In this document: positions 52,993 to 61,373 of the stretch, in pieces | Position numbering within the stretch: the stretch's first letter is position 1 | How the letters are laid out: each line of letters opens with the position of its first letter | Origin: Clostridiales bacterium | Lineage (GTDB): Bacteria > Bacillota > Clostridia > Lachnospirales > Lachnospiraceae | NCBI GenBank assembly: GCA_018365455.1 | Contig: JAGZJZ010000003.1 | Location: 1-64,000 of the forward strand | Direction: 5' to 3' | DNA length: 64,000 bases | The notes under the pieces: generated by a model | Seen by the model: the letters and a program-made list of their open reading frames with translations, nothing else | Database searches by the model: none | What the model was told of the DNA's origin: nothing | Position numbers and translations under genes: made by a program

Positions 52993-54193
52993 GTTCCACA
53001 TCCTTTCCCAATAACCCTAATAATACTTCCATGGTTTCTTCCGGAATCGGGATCCCCCGTTCATGAAGGTAAAATTCCTGGAACAACTCATGAAACGGCC
53101 GTTCAAGATACCGCTCGGCCCCATCTTCCCTCTGCATTTCCGGGAAAATCGGATGTATTTCCAGGATATCTTCTTTTAATAGCTTCATCTGCTTGATCTC
53201 ATCTTCCAGAATCGCACGACCCGTTTCAATCTCCAGATAAACCCAGCAGACTTTCTCTGCATTTTCCCGGCACAGGTCAACTGCATCTGCCACACTTTTG
53301 CAGCGCCATACTTCAATGGGCTTATATTGCTTCAAAGGAATCGATGTGATCTCTGCGCCTTTTTTGGCACTTACATCAACCAGAAGCACCTGCTTTTGAT
53401 ATGCCTCTTCCCCCCGGTGATACTGCAGCGGCGCCCCGCTGTAACGGGCAGTGTGGTTTCCAGGCACTACCTGAGGCTTGTGAATATGCCCAAGGGCAAT
53501 ATAATGGGCCTTTGCAGGGAAAATATCCCCGCCTACGATATAGCTGCCTCCCAGTTGGATGCTTCTCTCTGACCCGCCCTCCACACTGTTCATAACAAAC
53601 AAATGAGATACGATTAGATTCACCGTATCCTCTCGAAAATACCCTTCTAAAGAGTTAAAAAGCTCCTTCATCCGCTCTCCATAAGTAAGCAGACGCTCCT
53701 CATCCGTATCCATATCACCATAGAGTACCTCATTTAGCCGCTTCTCGCTTGGAAATGGAATCGTAAGTATTACCGCTTTCTCTCCACCTATATCTATCTC
53801 AATATATCCCTCTTTGGAGTCCGTGACCTGATGTTGTCCGTACTTCCCTGCTGGTATCACAGTTTTGGGAGTCCCTACCATAATAATTCCATGATCCATA
53901 GCCAGCGGTGTGGCGGCTACCAGACGCTGTGGATTGTCATGGTTACCGGCAATGACCACCGTGATCCTTTTTCCCTCACCCGAAATCTTTTTCAGGGTAT
54001 CGTAAAAAAGCTTCTCCGCACGGGCGGAAGGATTGGCGGAATCATAGATATCACCTGCTATTAATACGAGATCCGGATTATTTTCTTCCACAATTTTCAC
54101 AAAATCTTCCAGGAACAGTTCCTGTTCATCCAGCCGGCTTCTGCCCTCCAGATTTTTACCCAGATGCCAGTCGGCAGTGTGTAGTAAACGCAT
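52973..54193 (-). CDS. sbcD: DNA double-strand-break nuclease subunit SbcD
   Basis: The 406-residue product begins MRLLHTADWHLGK, the first metallophosphatase motif of SbcD/Mre11. Further motifs are DLVLIAGDIYDSANPS, VIAGNHDNPQR and YIALGHIHKPQ, which together bind two metal ions. A C-terminal capping region follows. It is the nuclease partner of SbcC, encoded in an overlapping gene. AAGGAGGGCATCCG precedes ATG 54193. Confidence 0.96.
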   Translation of the reverse strand: MRLLHTADWHLGKNLEGRSRLDEQELFLEDFVKIVEENNPDLVLIAGDIYDSANPSARAEKLFYDTLKKISGEGKRITVVIAGNHDNPQRLVAATPLAMDHGIIMVGTPKTVIPAGKYGQHQVTDSKEGYIEIDIGGEKAVILTIPFPSEKRLNEVLYGDMDTDEERLLTYGERMKELFNSLEGYFREDTVNLIVSHLFVMNSVEGGSERSIQLGGSYIVGGDIFPAKAHYIALGHIHKPQVVPGNHTARYSGAPLQYHRGEEAYQKQVLLVDVSAKKGAEITSIPLKQYKPIEVWRCKSVADAVDLCRENAEKVCWVYLEIETGRAILEDEIKQMKLLKEDILEIHPIFPEMQREDGAERYLERPFHELFQEFYLHERGIPIPEETMEVLLGLLGKDVEHETDQT

Positions 54194-54271
54194 CGGATGC
54201 CCTCCTTTTTCTTATGTTCGTTATTATACTTCGCTATTTCGCAAAAGTCAAAAGTGCTGTCTGTAGGGTTT

Positions 54272-55627
54272 CTAGAAAACCATCCGCACCCTGGCACCTC
54301 CAAGATCCAAGGATCTGCCAAGTTCAAGCCGCCCTCCGTGTGCTTCAGCGACACTTTTCGCAATATACAGCCCCATTCCGTAATGAAGCTTTGAATTTCT
54401 GCTTTTATCCCCCTGGTAAAATTGTTCAAAAGCCCGTTTCGTTTCCTCCTCTGTAAATCCCCTCCCGGAATCCTCTATGCATACTGACAGATGATTATCC
54501 GATACATAGGCGCTGACTTTTATTTTCCCCGAAACAGGCGTATATTCCACCGCATTGGTCAATGCATTCATAACAGCCCGGTTAAAAGCAGATTCATCCA
54601 GTGCCATTTGTTCCGGCAGATTGCTGATATCCGTTTCCAGGCAAATCGATTTCTCCATAACCAGTATTTTTGCCTGGGAAACCGTTTCTTCCAGTAAAAC
54701 CCGGGGATTAATCTGCTTTGGAAGAATATCAAACACCTTATGGGCACTGTTAATATCCAGCAGCATCCGGATATAGTCCTGCATGTCTGACACACTGTGC
54801 CGGATATTGTCACTGTACATCTGCTGTTCGTCATCCAAGTCTGTCTCGGATAACAGCTCTGCATTTCCCCGCAGGATAGTCAGGGGCGTCTTTAAGTCAT
54901 GGCTGAGTGCCGCCACCTGGTCTCTTCTGTTCTCCTCCAGTTTCCACTGCTGTTCCAGTGAATGCTTCAGATTTTTCCTCAGTTTCCCAAAAGAATCCAG
55001 TACATTGCTGATCTCCTTAATATCTGAACTCTCCATCTCAAAATCCAGTTCCTCCATCCGTATATTTTCTGTAGTCCGCTCCAGCACGGCAATCTCCCTG
55101 GACAGCAATTTTCCAAACCGCCTGGACATCCAGATGATAATCCCCAGCGTCAGCAGTATAAACATAACTGCAAGACATATAAGGGGATTAGGAAGATATT
55201 TCTGAAGAACCGGATTGGTAAAGCTCATAGCAATCTTATATAAAATAACACAGGTTTTGCCTTTCACCGGCACCGTTTTGATAAAATAATCCCGAACCGT
55301 ATTTGCTCCATTTACGGCATTGTGATAAGCCGTATCTCTCAGATTCTCCTGGATATTTCCCTCACTGAACTTACCGGCTTCGTCATAAATACCATACAGA
55401 CATCCCCGTGGGATCAAAGACGCTGCATCATCACTTCCTGCAATCTGATCCCTTTGGGCTTCAATCTGGCGTTCATAATAGTTTGCCGGAAGCACACTGC
55501 CGCTGTATGCCAGTGCCTGAAGCACCAGCATTACAATTCCAGCCGCAGCCAGAATCCCTATTCCCAGATAAACCACGTATCTTGTAAATATCCCCGTCAT
55601 CGTCTTCTTCTTTTTTAATCTCTCCAT
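54272..55627 (-). CDS. Sensor histidine kinase paired with the regulator at 55615
   Basis: The 451-residue product has two helices near 13-38 and 128-150 around an extracellular sensor of about 90 residues with YYERQIEAQRDQIAG. A HAMP-like segment, the phospho-acceptor motif AALSHDLKTPLTILRGNAELL, an N box (ALTNAVEYTPVSG) and a G box (IEDSGRGFTEEE) follow. The layout matches the kinase at 39745 in the inserted element, and both resemble the lantibiotic-sensing class. It overlaps the regulator gene by 13 bp. Its likely transporter targets (59872-62080) lie 3.6 kb away. Confidence 0.92.
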   Translation of the reverse strand: MERLKKKKTMTGIFTRYVVYLGIGILAAAGIVMLVLQALAYSGSVLPANYYERQIEAQRDQIAGSDDAASLIPRGCLYGIYDEAGKFSEGNIQENLRDTAYHNAVNGANTVRDYFIKTVPVKGKTCVILYKIAMSFTNPVLQKYLPNPLICLAVMFILLTLGIIIWMSRRFGKLLSREIAVLERTTENIRMEELDFEMESSDIKEISNVLDSFGKLRKNLKHSLEQQWKLEENRRDQVAALSHDLKTPLTILRGNAELLSETDLDDEQQMYSDNIRHSVSDMQDYIRMLLDINSAHKVFDILPKQINPRVLLEETVSQAKILVMEKSICLETDISNLPEQMALDESAFNRAVMNALTNAVEYTPVSGKIKVSAYVSDNHLSVCIEDSGRGFTEEETKRAFEQFYQGDKSRNSKLHYGMGLYIAKSVAEAHGGRLELGRSLDLGGARVRMVF

Positions 55628-56277
55628 TTATAACCCACACCCCACACTGTTTCAATCGGACTGCATTCATATTTCGTCAGCTTGCCTCTGATATTTTTAA
55701 TATGCTCTACAATTACCGCAATATCGCTTTCTTTATCGTAACCAAAGACCGCCTCGTAAATCCGTTCTTTTGAAAAAACCTGTCCGTGATTTAATGCCAG
55801 GTATTCACAGATTTCATATTCACTTTTGGTAAAAGGAATCTGGTTATCCTGAAACCATACTTCTTTTGCCTTCAGCTGAAAAGTCAGCCCCGACAGATGA
55901 AAAGCATTTTTCTTCTGCCTGTGTTCCCTTCTCAGATGGGCTTCTACCCTTGCACGCAGTTCCCCGATGCCAAATGGCTTCGTAATGTAATCATCCCCAC
56001 CGATACTAAGCCCTGTCATGAGATCAGACTCCATGGTCTTAGCCGTTAAAAATAAAATCGGACAATCCACCTTGTCCCGGATCTCCCGGCAAAGAGAAAA
56101 CCCGTCCATACCCGGCATCATTACATCCAGTAAAATCAAATCAAAATTATATTTTTTTATGTTCAATACTTCATCCGCACGGTCATACGCCGTGACACGG
56201 TGTCCGGATTTTTCCAGCGCACTTTTAATAACCATGAGGATTCCTTTTTCGTCATCCACTGCTAGAATTTCTGCCAT
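55615..56277 (-). CDS. OmpR-family response regulator
   Basis: The 220-residue product has a receiver domain (ILAVDDEKGIL, phospho-acceptor in DLILLDVMMPG, YITKPF) and a winged-helix domain (FTKSEYEICEYLALNHGQVFSKERIYEAVFG). AAAAGGAGCAGGC precedes ATG 56277. It forms a coupled pair with the kinase gene that overlaps its end. It is a paralogue of the regulator at 41189 and probably controls the second immunity-type transporter. Confidence 0.93.
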   Translation of the reverse strand: MAEILAVDDEKGILMVIKSALEKSGHRVTAYDRADEVLNIKKYNFDLILLDVMMPGMDGFSLCREIRDKVDCPILFLTAKTMESDLMTGLSIGGDDYITKPFGIGELRARVEAHLRREHRQKKNAFHLSGLTFQLKAKEVWFQDNQIPFTKSEYEICEYLALNHGQVFSKERIYEAVFGYDKESDIAVIVEHIKNIRGKLTKYECSPIETVWGVGYKWRD

Positions 56278-56394
56278 GCCTGCTCCTTTTATCTGGTTCT
56301 TTTAGTGATATCTTAATTATATTTAGGAATATTTTCCATATTTATTTCTGGTTAAATTTATTTATTCCTTACCTGCTAAGTCTAACACAAAAAT

Positions 56395-56437
56395 GCCGCA
56401 AAATCCAGAATGTTAGGTTCTCCCGGATATTTGCGGC
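56395..56437 (-). terminator. Terminator of the polysaccharide-type module
   Basis: GCCGCAAAATCC (56395-56406) pairs with GGATATTTGCGGC (56425-56437), and TTTTT follows on the minus strand. It separates the truncated transferase gene from the two-component genes. Confidence 0.75.
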
Positions 56438-56473
56438 TGAAATTTTTTCCAACTTTATGTTTATCTATATTTA

Positions 56474-57490
56474 TTACTTATTATCTAGTTTCTTAGTCCT
56501 CCCATTTTCTTCTGCTCTTCCTAATGGCATATATCCCAATTCCTGGGAAAAAAAGATTGGTCCGGGAGAGCTGAAATATATAACCGGACCAATGATTACA
56601 ACCATAACCGCGGTTATCACCAGACCCACAATACCTCCGGCTATATCCACAAGCCTTTTTCCCAATAACTGTCCTTCTGTCACCATATTTACCGAACTGG
56701 ATAAGACCGTATAGCCTCCGAATTGTTCAACAATCTGGTTGGTATTCAAATTTGTTGTATTAATCAAGTTTATATGTACTGTTATACCCATTTCAACGCA
56801 GCCATCCAACAGTGCCTGGGGCAGAATTAATGTTTTAGGCAGATTAATAAATACCTCATCCACCCAATTTTCTTTGATATACGCTAATGCATTATCTTCT
56901 CCTGCCACTACCGGAATATTTTCCACCTGTTTCAAATCCATAGAATTTTCCATTAAAATCAATCCTGTAATAGAAAATTTTCCAAAATTATTTGCCCGCA
57001 GGCATTTAATGATCTCCGTTGCATTTTCTTCTGATACAATGAGTAATATATTTCGTTTTACCTGTCTGCTATTTGAATTTAAAGAATGCTTTAAGTAATA
57101 TTTACGAATACATCTTAAACCGTAGCTAAATACGGGGAAAATACCATACATCAATAAAAAGATATATCTGGAATACATATTTGTGTTTTCTGCAAAATAA
57201 AGATACAGTAAAAAGCTTACCATTACACATGTGGTATGGTGCAGCGTAGCCTGTGCTTCTTTCAAATATCCTCTTCTTAAAATGTCCTTGTAGCTTCCCC
57301 AAAACAAAGCCGTGAAACCGTCAATAAATATCAGCGTGATTGCAGCTTCAAAATATATCGTTCTCTCAAAAAACAAATGATTTCCAAAACGTAGTATGTA
57401 AGCAAGTGCCAGTGCCGACTCCACACATATTAAATCTATGACTAAAAAATCCAGGTGCTTTATCCAACTATTCAAATTTTTCTGATACAT
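56474..57490 (-). pseudogene. Truncated polyprenyl-phosphate sugar-1-phosphate transferase
   Basis: The 338-residue frame has four N-terminal helices, a Rossmann-like middle (ILLIVSEENATEIIKCLRANN) and the start of the catalytic domain (KRLVDIAGGIVGLVITAVMVVIIGP, SPGPIFFSQ). In intact WbaP/PglC-type transferases the catalytic part continues with conserved KFRSM and DE motifs for another 150 residues. Here the chain ends 25 residues after SPGPIFFSQ in unrelated sequence, so the catalytic core is missing. It is probably a decayed priming transferase of a capsule or exopolysaccharide cluster that is otherwise absent. A role for the remaining membrane part cannot be excluded. The ribosome site is weak. 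Confidence 0.75.
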
Positions 57491-57530
57491 TTCTGTTCTC
57501 TATCTACCTTCTGTATTTATATTGAATCGG

Positions 57531-58250
57531 TCAGCCGCTTGCAAGCAGATTCACCTGTTTCTCCGTCTGCCGCATACTGCGTAACCCCCAGAGCATTCCA
57601 ATCTGATTTAACCGGCTGATCTTCTGCTCATCCAGGTACGTGGGCCGGGTTCCTCTCCTTATTTCCCTTTGAATATTAATCCACATCCCCAATCGGTTTC
57701 CATCTCTCGTTAAATAATCCAGCGGGATGTCCAGGTTCCCGTATTCTTCGTAATATGCTTTTGCCTCCTGATACCAATCATCCCATTCTCTTCTGACCCG
57801 TAATTGCCACTTCATCCCCAATGTTTCCAGCTTTAACTGCTGTTTCTGGCTTATTTTGCCTTGCCGGTAGCGCTTTCTCTGGTAGCTGACCCATTCTCCC
57901 AGAGGCTGATGCCGGTACATATAATTTCTGGGAATCTCAATATTCCCGTTTTCATAATAATAATCCTTTATGTAGTGGTACCAGATCTCCCATTCCGTCC
58001 TGATTCCCAGTGACCACACCATTCCAATCTGGTTCAGCATGTAGATTTTCCGGTCATCAATTCTGTATACGCCTTTTTGGTGATAAGCCGCTCTCTGACG
58101 TTCAATCCAACGTCCCAATAAATATCCGTTATCCGTTTTATATTTCATCGGTATTTTCAGATTCTGGTTTATCCGGAAGTACTCTTTAGCCAATAGATAC
58201 CACTCATCCCATGTCTGTCTGGTATATTGCCGCTTACTCTTATAATCCAT
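57531..58250 (-). CDS. Helicase-associated (HA) domain repeat protein
   Basis: The 239-residue product contains three copies of a 65-75-residue unit, each with W-x-x-W/Y, a G-N-L/I-x-I-P motif (QNLKIPMKY, GNIEIPRNY, GNLDIPLDY), LG-x-W-x-x-x-Q-R, and a closing L-x-x-I/L-GM-x-W. This is the helicase-associated domain, a short helical DNA-binding-type module usually found at the C-terminus of helicases or alone in Firmicutes. It may act as a regulator of the downstream polysaccharide-type gene. AAAAGGAG lies 12 bp before ATG 58250. It is directly downstream of an invertible segment, so its expression may be phase-variable. Confidence 0.82.
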   Translation of the reverse strand: MDYKSKRQYTRQTWDEWYLLAKEYFRINQNLKIPMKYKTDNGYLLGRWIERQRAAYHQKGVYRIDDRKIYMLNQIGMVWSLGIRTEWEIWYHYIKDYYYENGNIEIPRNYMYRHQPLGEWVSYQRKRYRQGKISQKQQLKLETLGMKWQLRVRREWDDWYQEAKAYYEEYGNLDIPLDYLTRDGNRLGMWINIQREIRRGTRPTYLDEQKISRLNQIGMLWGLRSMRQTEKQVNLLASG

Positions 58251-58312
58251 CAGAAACCAACGCTCCTTTTTTCAAATTTGTCCAGTCAGGCTCATTACTT
58301 CCATCTGTTGCA

Positions 58313-58629
58313 ACATAATTAATATTATGTTGTAGAACAGGGATAAGGTTGGGATTGGGATGTATTTGTTTGCAAATCCAGACAGCTGCACCATTTATTC
58401 CAAACCAAAAAAAGCATAAAAACAAAAGTCTTTCACCAGAAAACAGCGAAGGACTTGTTTTTATGCCAAAAAATAATTTCATGGTATATAAAACGAATGA
58501 TCTATGTAAAAAAACAAATTTCTTTCTTTATTTCAATTGCAATTTATCATAAAAGATGATAATATATACTAAAATTACCTCTGGCAGCATAATATCTATC
58601 TTTACTTTACAACATAATATTAATTATGT
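58313..58629. repeat. Invertible DNA segment flanked by perfect 22-bp inverted repeats
   Basis: The repeats at 58313-58334 and 58608-58629 are exact inverse copies (each holds the core ATAATTAATATTATGT or its complement) and enclose 273 bp. A tyrosine recombinase gene starts 7 bp beyond the right repeat. The segment holds a terminator for minus-strand transcription. It also has AT-rich promoter-like sequence pointing right, TTGCAA (58537-58542), 17 bp, TAATAT (58560-58565). In the present orientation this points away from the HA gene; inversion would turn it toward it. Confidence 0.8.
58407..58466 (-). terminator. Terminator inside the invertible segment
   Basis: GCATAAAAACAAAAGTC pairs with GACTTGTTTTTATGC with a 2-nt bulge, followed by TTTTTTT on the minus strand. 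In the present orientation it shields the HA gene from read-through from the recombinase gene. Confidence 0.75.
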
Positions 58630-58636
58630 CGTATGG

Positions 58637-59518
58637 TCACAATATTAAATCTAATTGTTCAATTTCCCTTCGATGCTCATACCCTGATGTCATGATATAA
58701 ATACGTGTTGTATTAATATTGCTATGACCCAGAATGTCTGCTAATTTTGCAATATCCTTTTTCATTCCGTAAAAACATCTTGCAAACAGTTTTCTGAGAT
58801 TATGAGGAAATACTTTTTCCCTGGAGACACCTGCGCTTTTGCAGATCGCTTTCATTTCTCTCCAAACATTACTTCTGTTTATGGGCTTTCCATTTTTCGT
58901 AATAAAAATCTGTCCGGTTTTGATTCCCTTTTTTTTCGCATATCGTTGAAGTCCTGCCCTCAACTTCTGGGGGATTAAGATAGAACGGGTTTTATTTTTA
59001 CAATTCACGTTCACTTCTCCTTCATTCACCGCCTGAACCGTAAAATATTCCAGCTCCGAGACCCGGATCCCAGTACTGCAGATGGTCTGTAAAATCAACG
59101 CAAGACGTTCCTGATTTGTACTTTTGGCTTTATGAAGGATTTTAAAATATTCATCTTTAGTCAGTTCTTTTTTCGTAGAACAATAAGGTTTCTTTTGTAT
59201 TTTCAGCTGTCTTACGCACAACTCATTACATTTCAAAAATCGAAAATACGAATTTACAGCGGCTAACATAGAGTTCACACTGGCTGCTGCATAATTTTCT
59301 TTAAGATAGTTCTTATATTGGATTACGCTTTCTTTTGTCACACTTTCTCTTACAATACTACCGTTTGATAACTTGTCTTTTTGGATATACAGGATATATT
59401 GAATAAATTTATTAACATCCCTGATATACTTGCTGATTGTTACCCAACTCTTTTCTTCTTCCAATAACTTTTTTTCAAAAGCGGATACTGTTACTGCTGA
59501 AATTATGTCTTTTCTCAT
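58637..59518 (-). CDS. Tyrosine recombinase (XerC/D-type), probable DNA invertase
   Basis: The 293-residue product has an N-terminal SAM-like core-binding domain (1-110) and a C-terminal catalytic domain. The catalytic residues can be followed: Arg in TGIRVSELE, Lys region near KNKTRSILIP, HNLRK (His-x-x-Arg), LGHSNINTT (His) and the nucleophile in RIYIM (Tyr). GGAGGAAAAA precedes ATG 59518. It ends 7 bp from the right 22-bp inverted repeat and is the obvious enzyme for inverting the segment. Similar recombinases sit beside phase-variable surface-polysaccharide genes in gut bacteria. Confidence 0.93.
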   Translation of the reverse strand: MRKDIISAVTVSAFEKKLLEEEKSWVTISKYIRDVNKFIQYILYIQKDKLSNGSIVRESVTKESVIQYKNYLKENYAAASVNSMLAAVNSYFRFLKCNELCVRQLKIQKKPYCSTKKELTKDEYFKILHKAKSTNQERLALILQTICSTGIRVSELEYFTVQAVNEGEVNVNCKNKTRSILIPQKLRAGLQRYAKKKGIKTGQIFITKNGKPINRSNVWREMKAICKSAGVSREKVFPHNLRKLFARCFYGMKKDIAKLADILGHSNINTTRIYIMTSGYEHRREIEQLDLIL

Positions 59519-59538
59519 TTTTCCTCCTTGTAATGATT

Positions 59539-59690
59539 AGAGCCTGTTTGAAAATTCATTCCTTCCATCTGCACGCCCCACTTAGCGGCATATTTGCCAA
59601 GAATTCAGGTTACGTAGCCCGCTACGCGCCCTTCATCCGGGACAAATCGCCCACAAAGTGTGACGCACAACTGCCAGAAAGCAATTTTAA
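59539..59690 (+). repeat. Dispersed intergenic repeat, longest copy
   Basis: It begins AGAGCCTGTTTGAAAATTCA and contains the 20 bp shared with 14068-14087 (59558-59577). It continues through a GC-rich part with the palindrome GTAGCCCGCTAC that the other copies lack. Confidence 0.55.
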
Positions 59691-59780
59691 AAAATGCTCC
59701 AGCATAATGGATTTACTCTCTATTGTTCTCCAAACAATAGATTTATATGAATTGATAACCGGGTAATCTCTAATTCTAAC

Positions 59781-59817
59781 CAAAACAAAACCGGGTATCT
59801 AATTGTTTACGATACCC
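59781..59817 (-). terminator. Terminator of the second immunity-type ABC operon
   Basis: GGGTATC and GATACCC form a 7-bp stem (59793-59799, 59811-59817), and TTTTGTTTTG follows on the minus strand. Confidence 0.65.
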
Positions 59818-59871
59818 AGTTACAATGTGTCTCATCTTATAATAAATTAACATAATTTTCCAGCACAGAAA

Positions 59872-60618
59872 TTAATTTTTTCTCCCCTCAAACCTCCCGC
59901 TCCAAACCAGATATAATATAAATACAATCACGGTTGCCCCCAATATCCCTCCGGCTGTAGGAACCCCCAGTTGATTAAAAAACAGTCCTTTCCGGTAATA
60001 TAGTAAAAAATAGTCGCAAAGCCTGGCACCCCAGGAACAAGGCAAAAACATCCATAGTCCTTCCCCAAGCCCGGTCAGCATCAGAGCCGTCACGAGGCAT
60101 TCCACTACTGCCAGACCCATCAGTGCCCCTCTGCCAAAACGTATTCCAACCATTAGATGAAACGTATACATGATAATCTGACAAAAAATGATGATCAAAG
60201 CTGCACCTGCAAAAATGGGCAATTCCACCTGACCGCCTCCCACCAGTAAACGGAATCCCAGCAAAAAAGTGCCGATTGCAAAAATATCCGCTGCCAGTCC
60301 GGTCAGAAAAAGCATGAGAAATTTGCTGATCCATACTTCCCATCTCGGATACTGCTGTGAAAGCATTTCTTTAAATCCTCCCGCCATCGCCTCCTGCTCC
60401 GCCGCCATCGCGGTTACTACTGCACCGATTAACGGGAATGCAATAGCCACTACCTCTAAATAAGCCTGTATTTTCCCTGCCGGTTCCCAGGGCGAAATTA
60501 TAAAATATCCCAGAAAAAGAATATTTCCAAGCAACGGTACCAGAATATGTACCGGATAAAATGCCGTATGTCTCATCTTGATAAAATCAGCCTTTATCAA
60601 ATACCATAAACTTTTCAT
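59872..60618 (-). CDS. Lantibiotic-immunity-type ABC permease (MutG/LanG-like), second copy
   Basis: The 248-residue membrane protein starts MKSLWYLIKADFIKMRHTAFY and has about six helices. AGGGAGG lies upstream of ATG 60618, whose first base also belongs to the stop of the preceding gene. It corresponds in position to the permease at 42015 in the inserted element, but the sequence is clearly divergent. It should form part of a transporter protecting against peptide antibiotics. Confidence 0.83.
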   Translation of the reverse strand: MKSLWYLIKADFIKMRHTAFYPVHILVPLLGNILFLGYFIISPWEPAGKIQAYLEVVAIAFPLIGAVVTAMAAEQEAMAGGFKEMLSQQYPRWEVWISKFLMLFLTGLAADIFAIGTFLLGFRLLVGGGQVELPIFAGAALIIIFCQIIMYTFHLMVGIRFGRGALMGLAVVECLVTALMLTGLGEGLWMFLPCSWGARLCDYFLLYYRKGLFFNQLGVPTAGGILGATVIVFILYLVWSGRFEGRKN

Positions 60619-61373
60619 TAATTCTGTGCCTCCCTGTTTTCATACCATCTGCCTGTGAGGTAAGTAATCACAGCAAAAAGAAGTATGGATAATAGAATTC
60701 CCGGCAGATATACTCCTTTTGACATCAGCTCCGGCGAAAAGGTGTAACTCCCCGGTTCTGCCATAAGACCGTTTGGCAGAATCCCAATTGCCGGGATCAT
60801 CATTCTTGCTGTATAAGCATAAGGTACTGCTATCCACCAGTTGCTCAAAGATACCGTAGCACTGAAGACAATGTAGGCCGCCAGATTGACGATAAAGGTT
60901 GGGAAAATACCAATCTTATATCCCAAAAACATACACAGCGGAATCTGCCAAAGAGAAGTAATGATCATAAGTGCCGTTCCAGCCAGCATAGATAAATTGG
61001 AAACAAGGGGATAGCCTTTATCCTGAAACAGAATTCCTTCTACAAATGAAACGACCAGAATCAAAAGACAGGAGACAGCAAATCGTTCTGCCATAACGAC
61101 AATCTTGGCATACCATATATCTTTCATTTTAACCGGCATAACCAACACCGCCTGATCCTTTAGCTTTTTGTCGATTCCGGCACTTAACGTACAGGCAATA
61201 GTCAGCATTCCGGGCATAATCATTCCATACCACCAGTTAAAATTATCCACCTGTGCATAATTAGAAGCCAGGAACAGGGAAATAAATGAGGTTAACAGCG
61301 GTGCCGCATAACACAATATTTTCAGGAATGTATGCTTTATTTTTATTCTTTCTGAAACAATACAGTGATACAT
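60618..61373 (-). CDS. Lantibiotic-immunity-type ABC permease (MutE/LanE-like), second copy
   Basis: The 251-residue product starts MYHCIVSERIKIKHTFLKIL and has about six hydrophobic segments. GGGGGAGATCTG precedes ATG 61373; the start overlaps the stop of the ATPase gene (TGATG), so translation is coupled. It corresponds to the permease at 42776 in the element. A conserved-type stretch LSNWWIAVPYAYTARMMIPAIGILPNG parallels the region with WSLATRLMCPIIGIHPNG in that paralogue. Confidence 0.85.
   Translation of the reverse strand: MYHCIVSERIKIKHTFLKILCYAAPLLTSFISLFLASNYAQVDNFNWWYGMIMPGMLTIACTLSAGIDKKLKDQAVLVMPVKMKDIWYAKIVVMAERFAVSCLLILVVSFVEGILFQDKGYPLVSNLSMLAGTALMIITSLWQIPLCMFLGYKIGIFPTFIVNLAAYIVFSATVSLSNWWIAVPYAYTARMMIPAIGILPNGLMAEPGSYTFSPELMSKGVYLPGILLSILLFAVITYLTGRWYENREAQN

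Larger units (their letters stand above)
58251..58636. promoter_or_regulatory. Intergenic region with an invertible segment
   Basis: This 386-bp region contains perfect 22-bp inverted repeats and a strong internal terminator (see 58313-58629). A minus-strand frame of 80 codons crosses it, but it has no ribosome site and spans a repeat, so I do not treat it as a gene. Confidence 0.7.
59519..59871. other. Intergenic region with a dispersed repeat and a terminator
   Basis: This 353-bp gap holds the longest copy of the dispersed repeat (59539-59690) and the terminator of the ABC operon (59781-59817). No gene is recognised. Confidence 0.55.

Noticed and set aside
58240..58482. 80-codon minus-strand frame before the HA gene
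   Set aside because: It has no ribosome site and crosses one of the 22-bp inverted repeats and the internal terminator.
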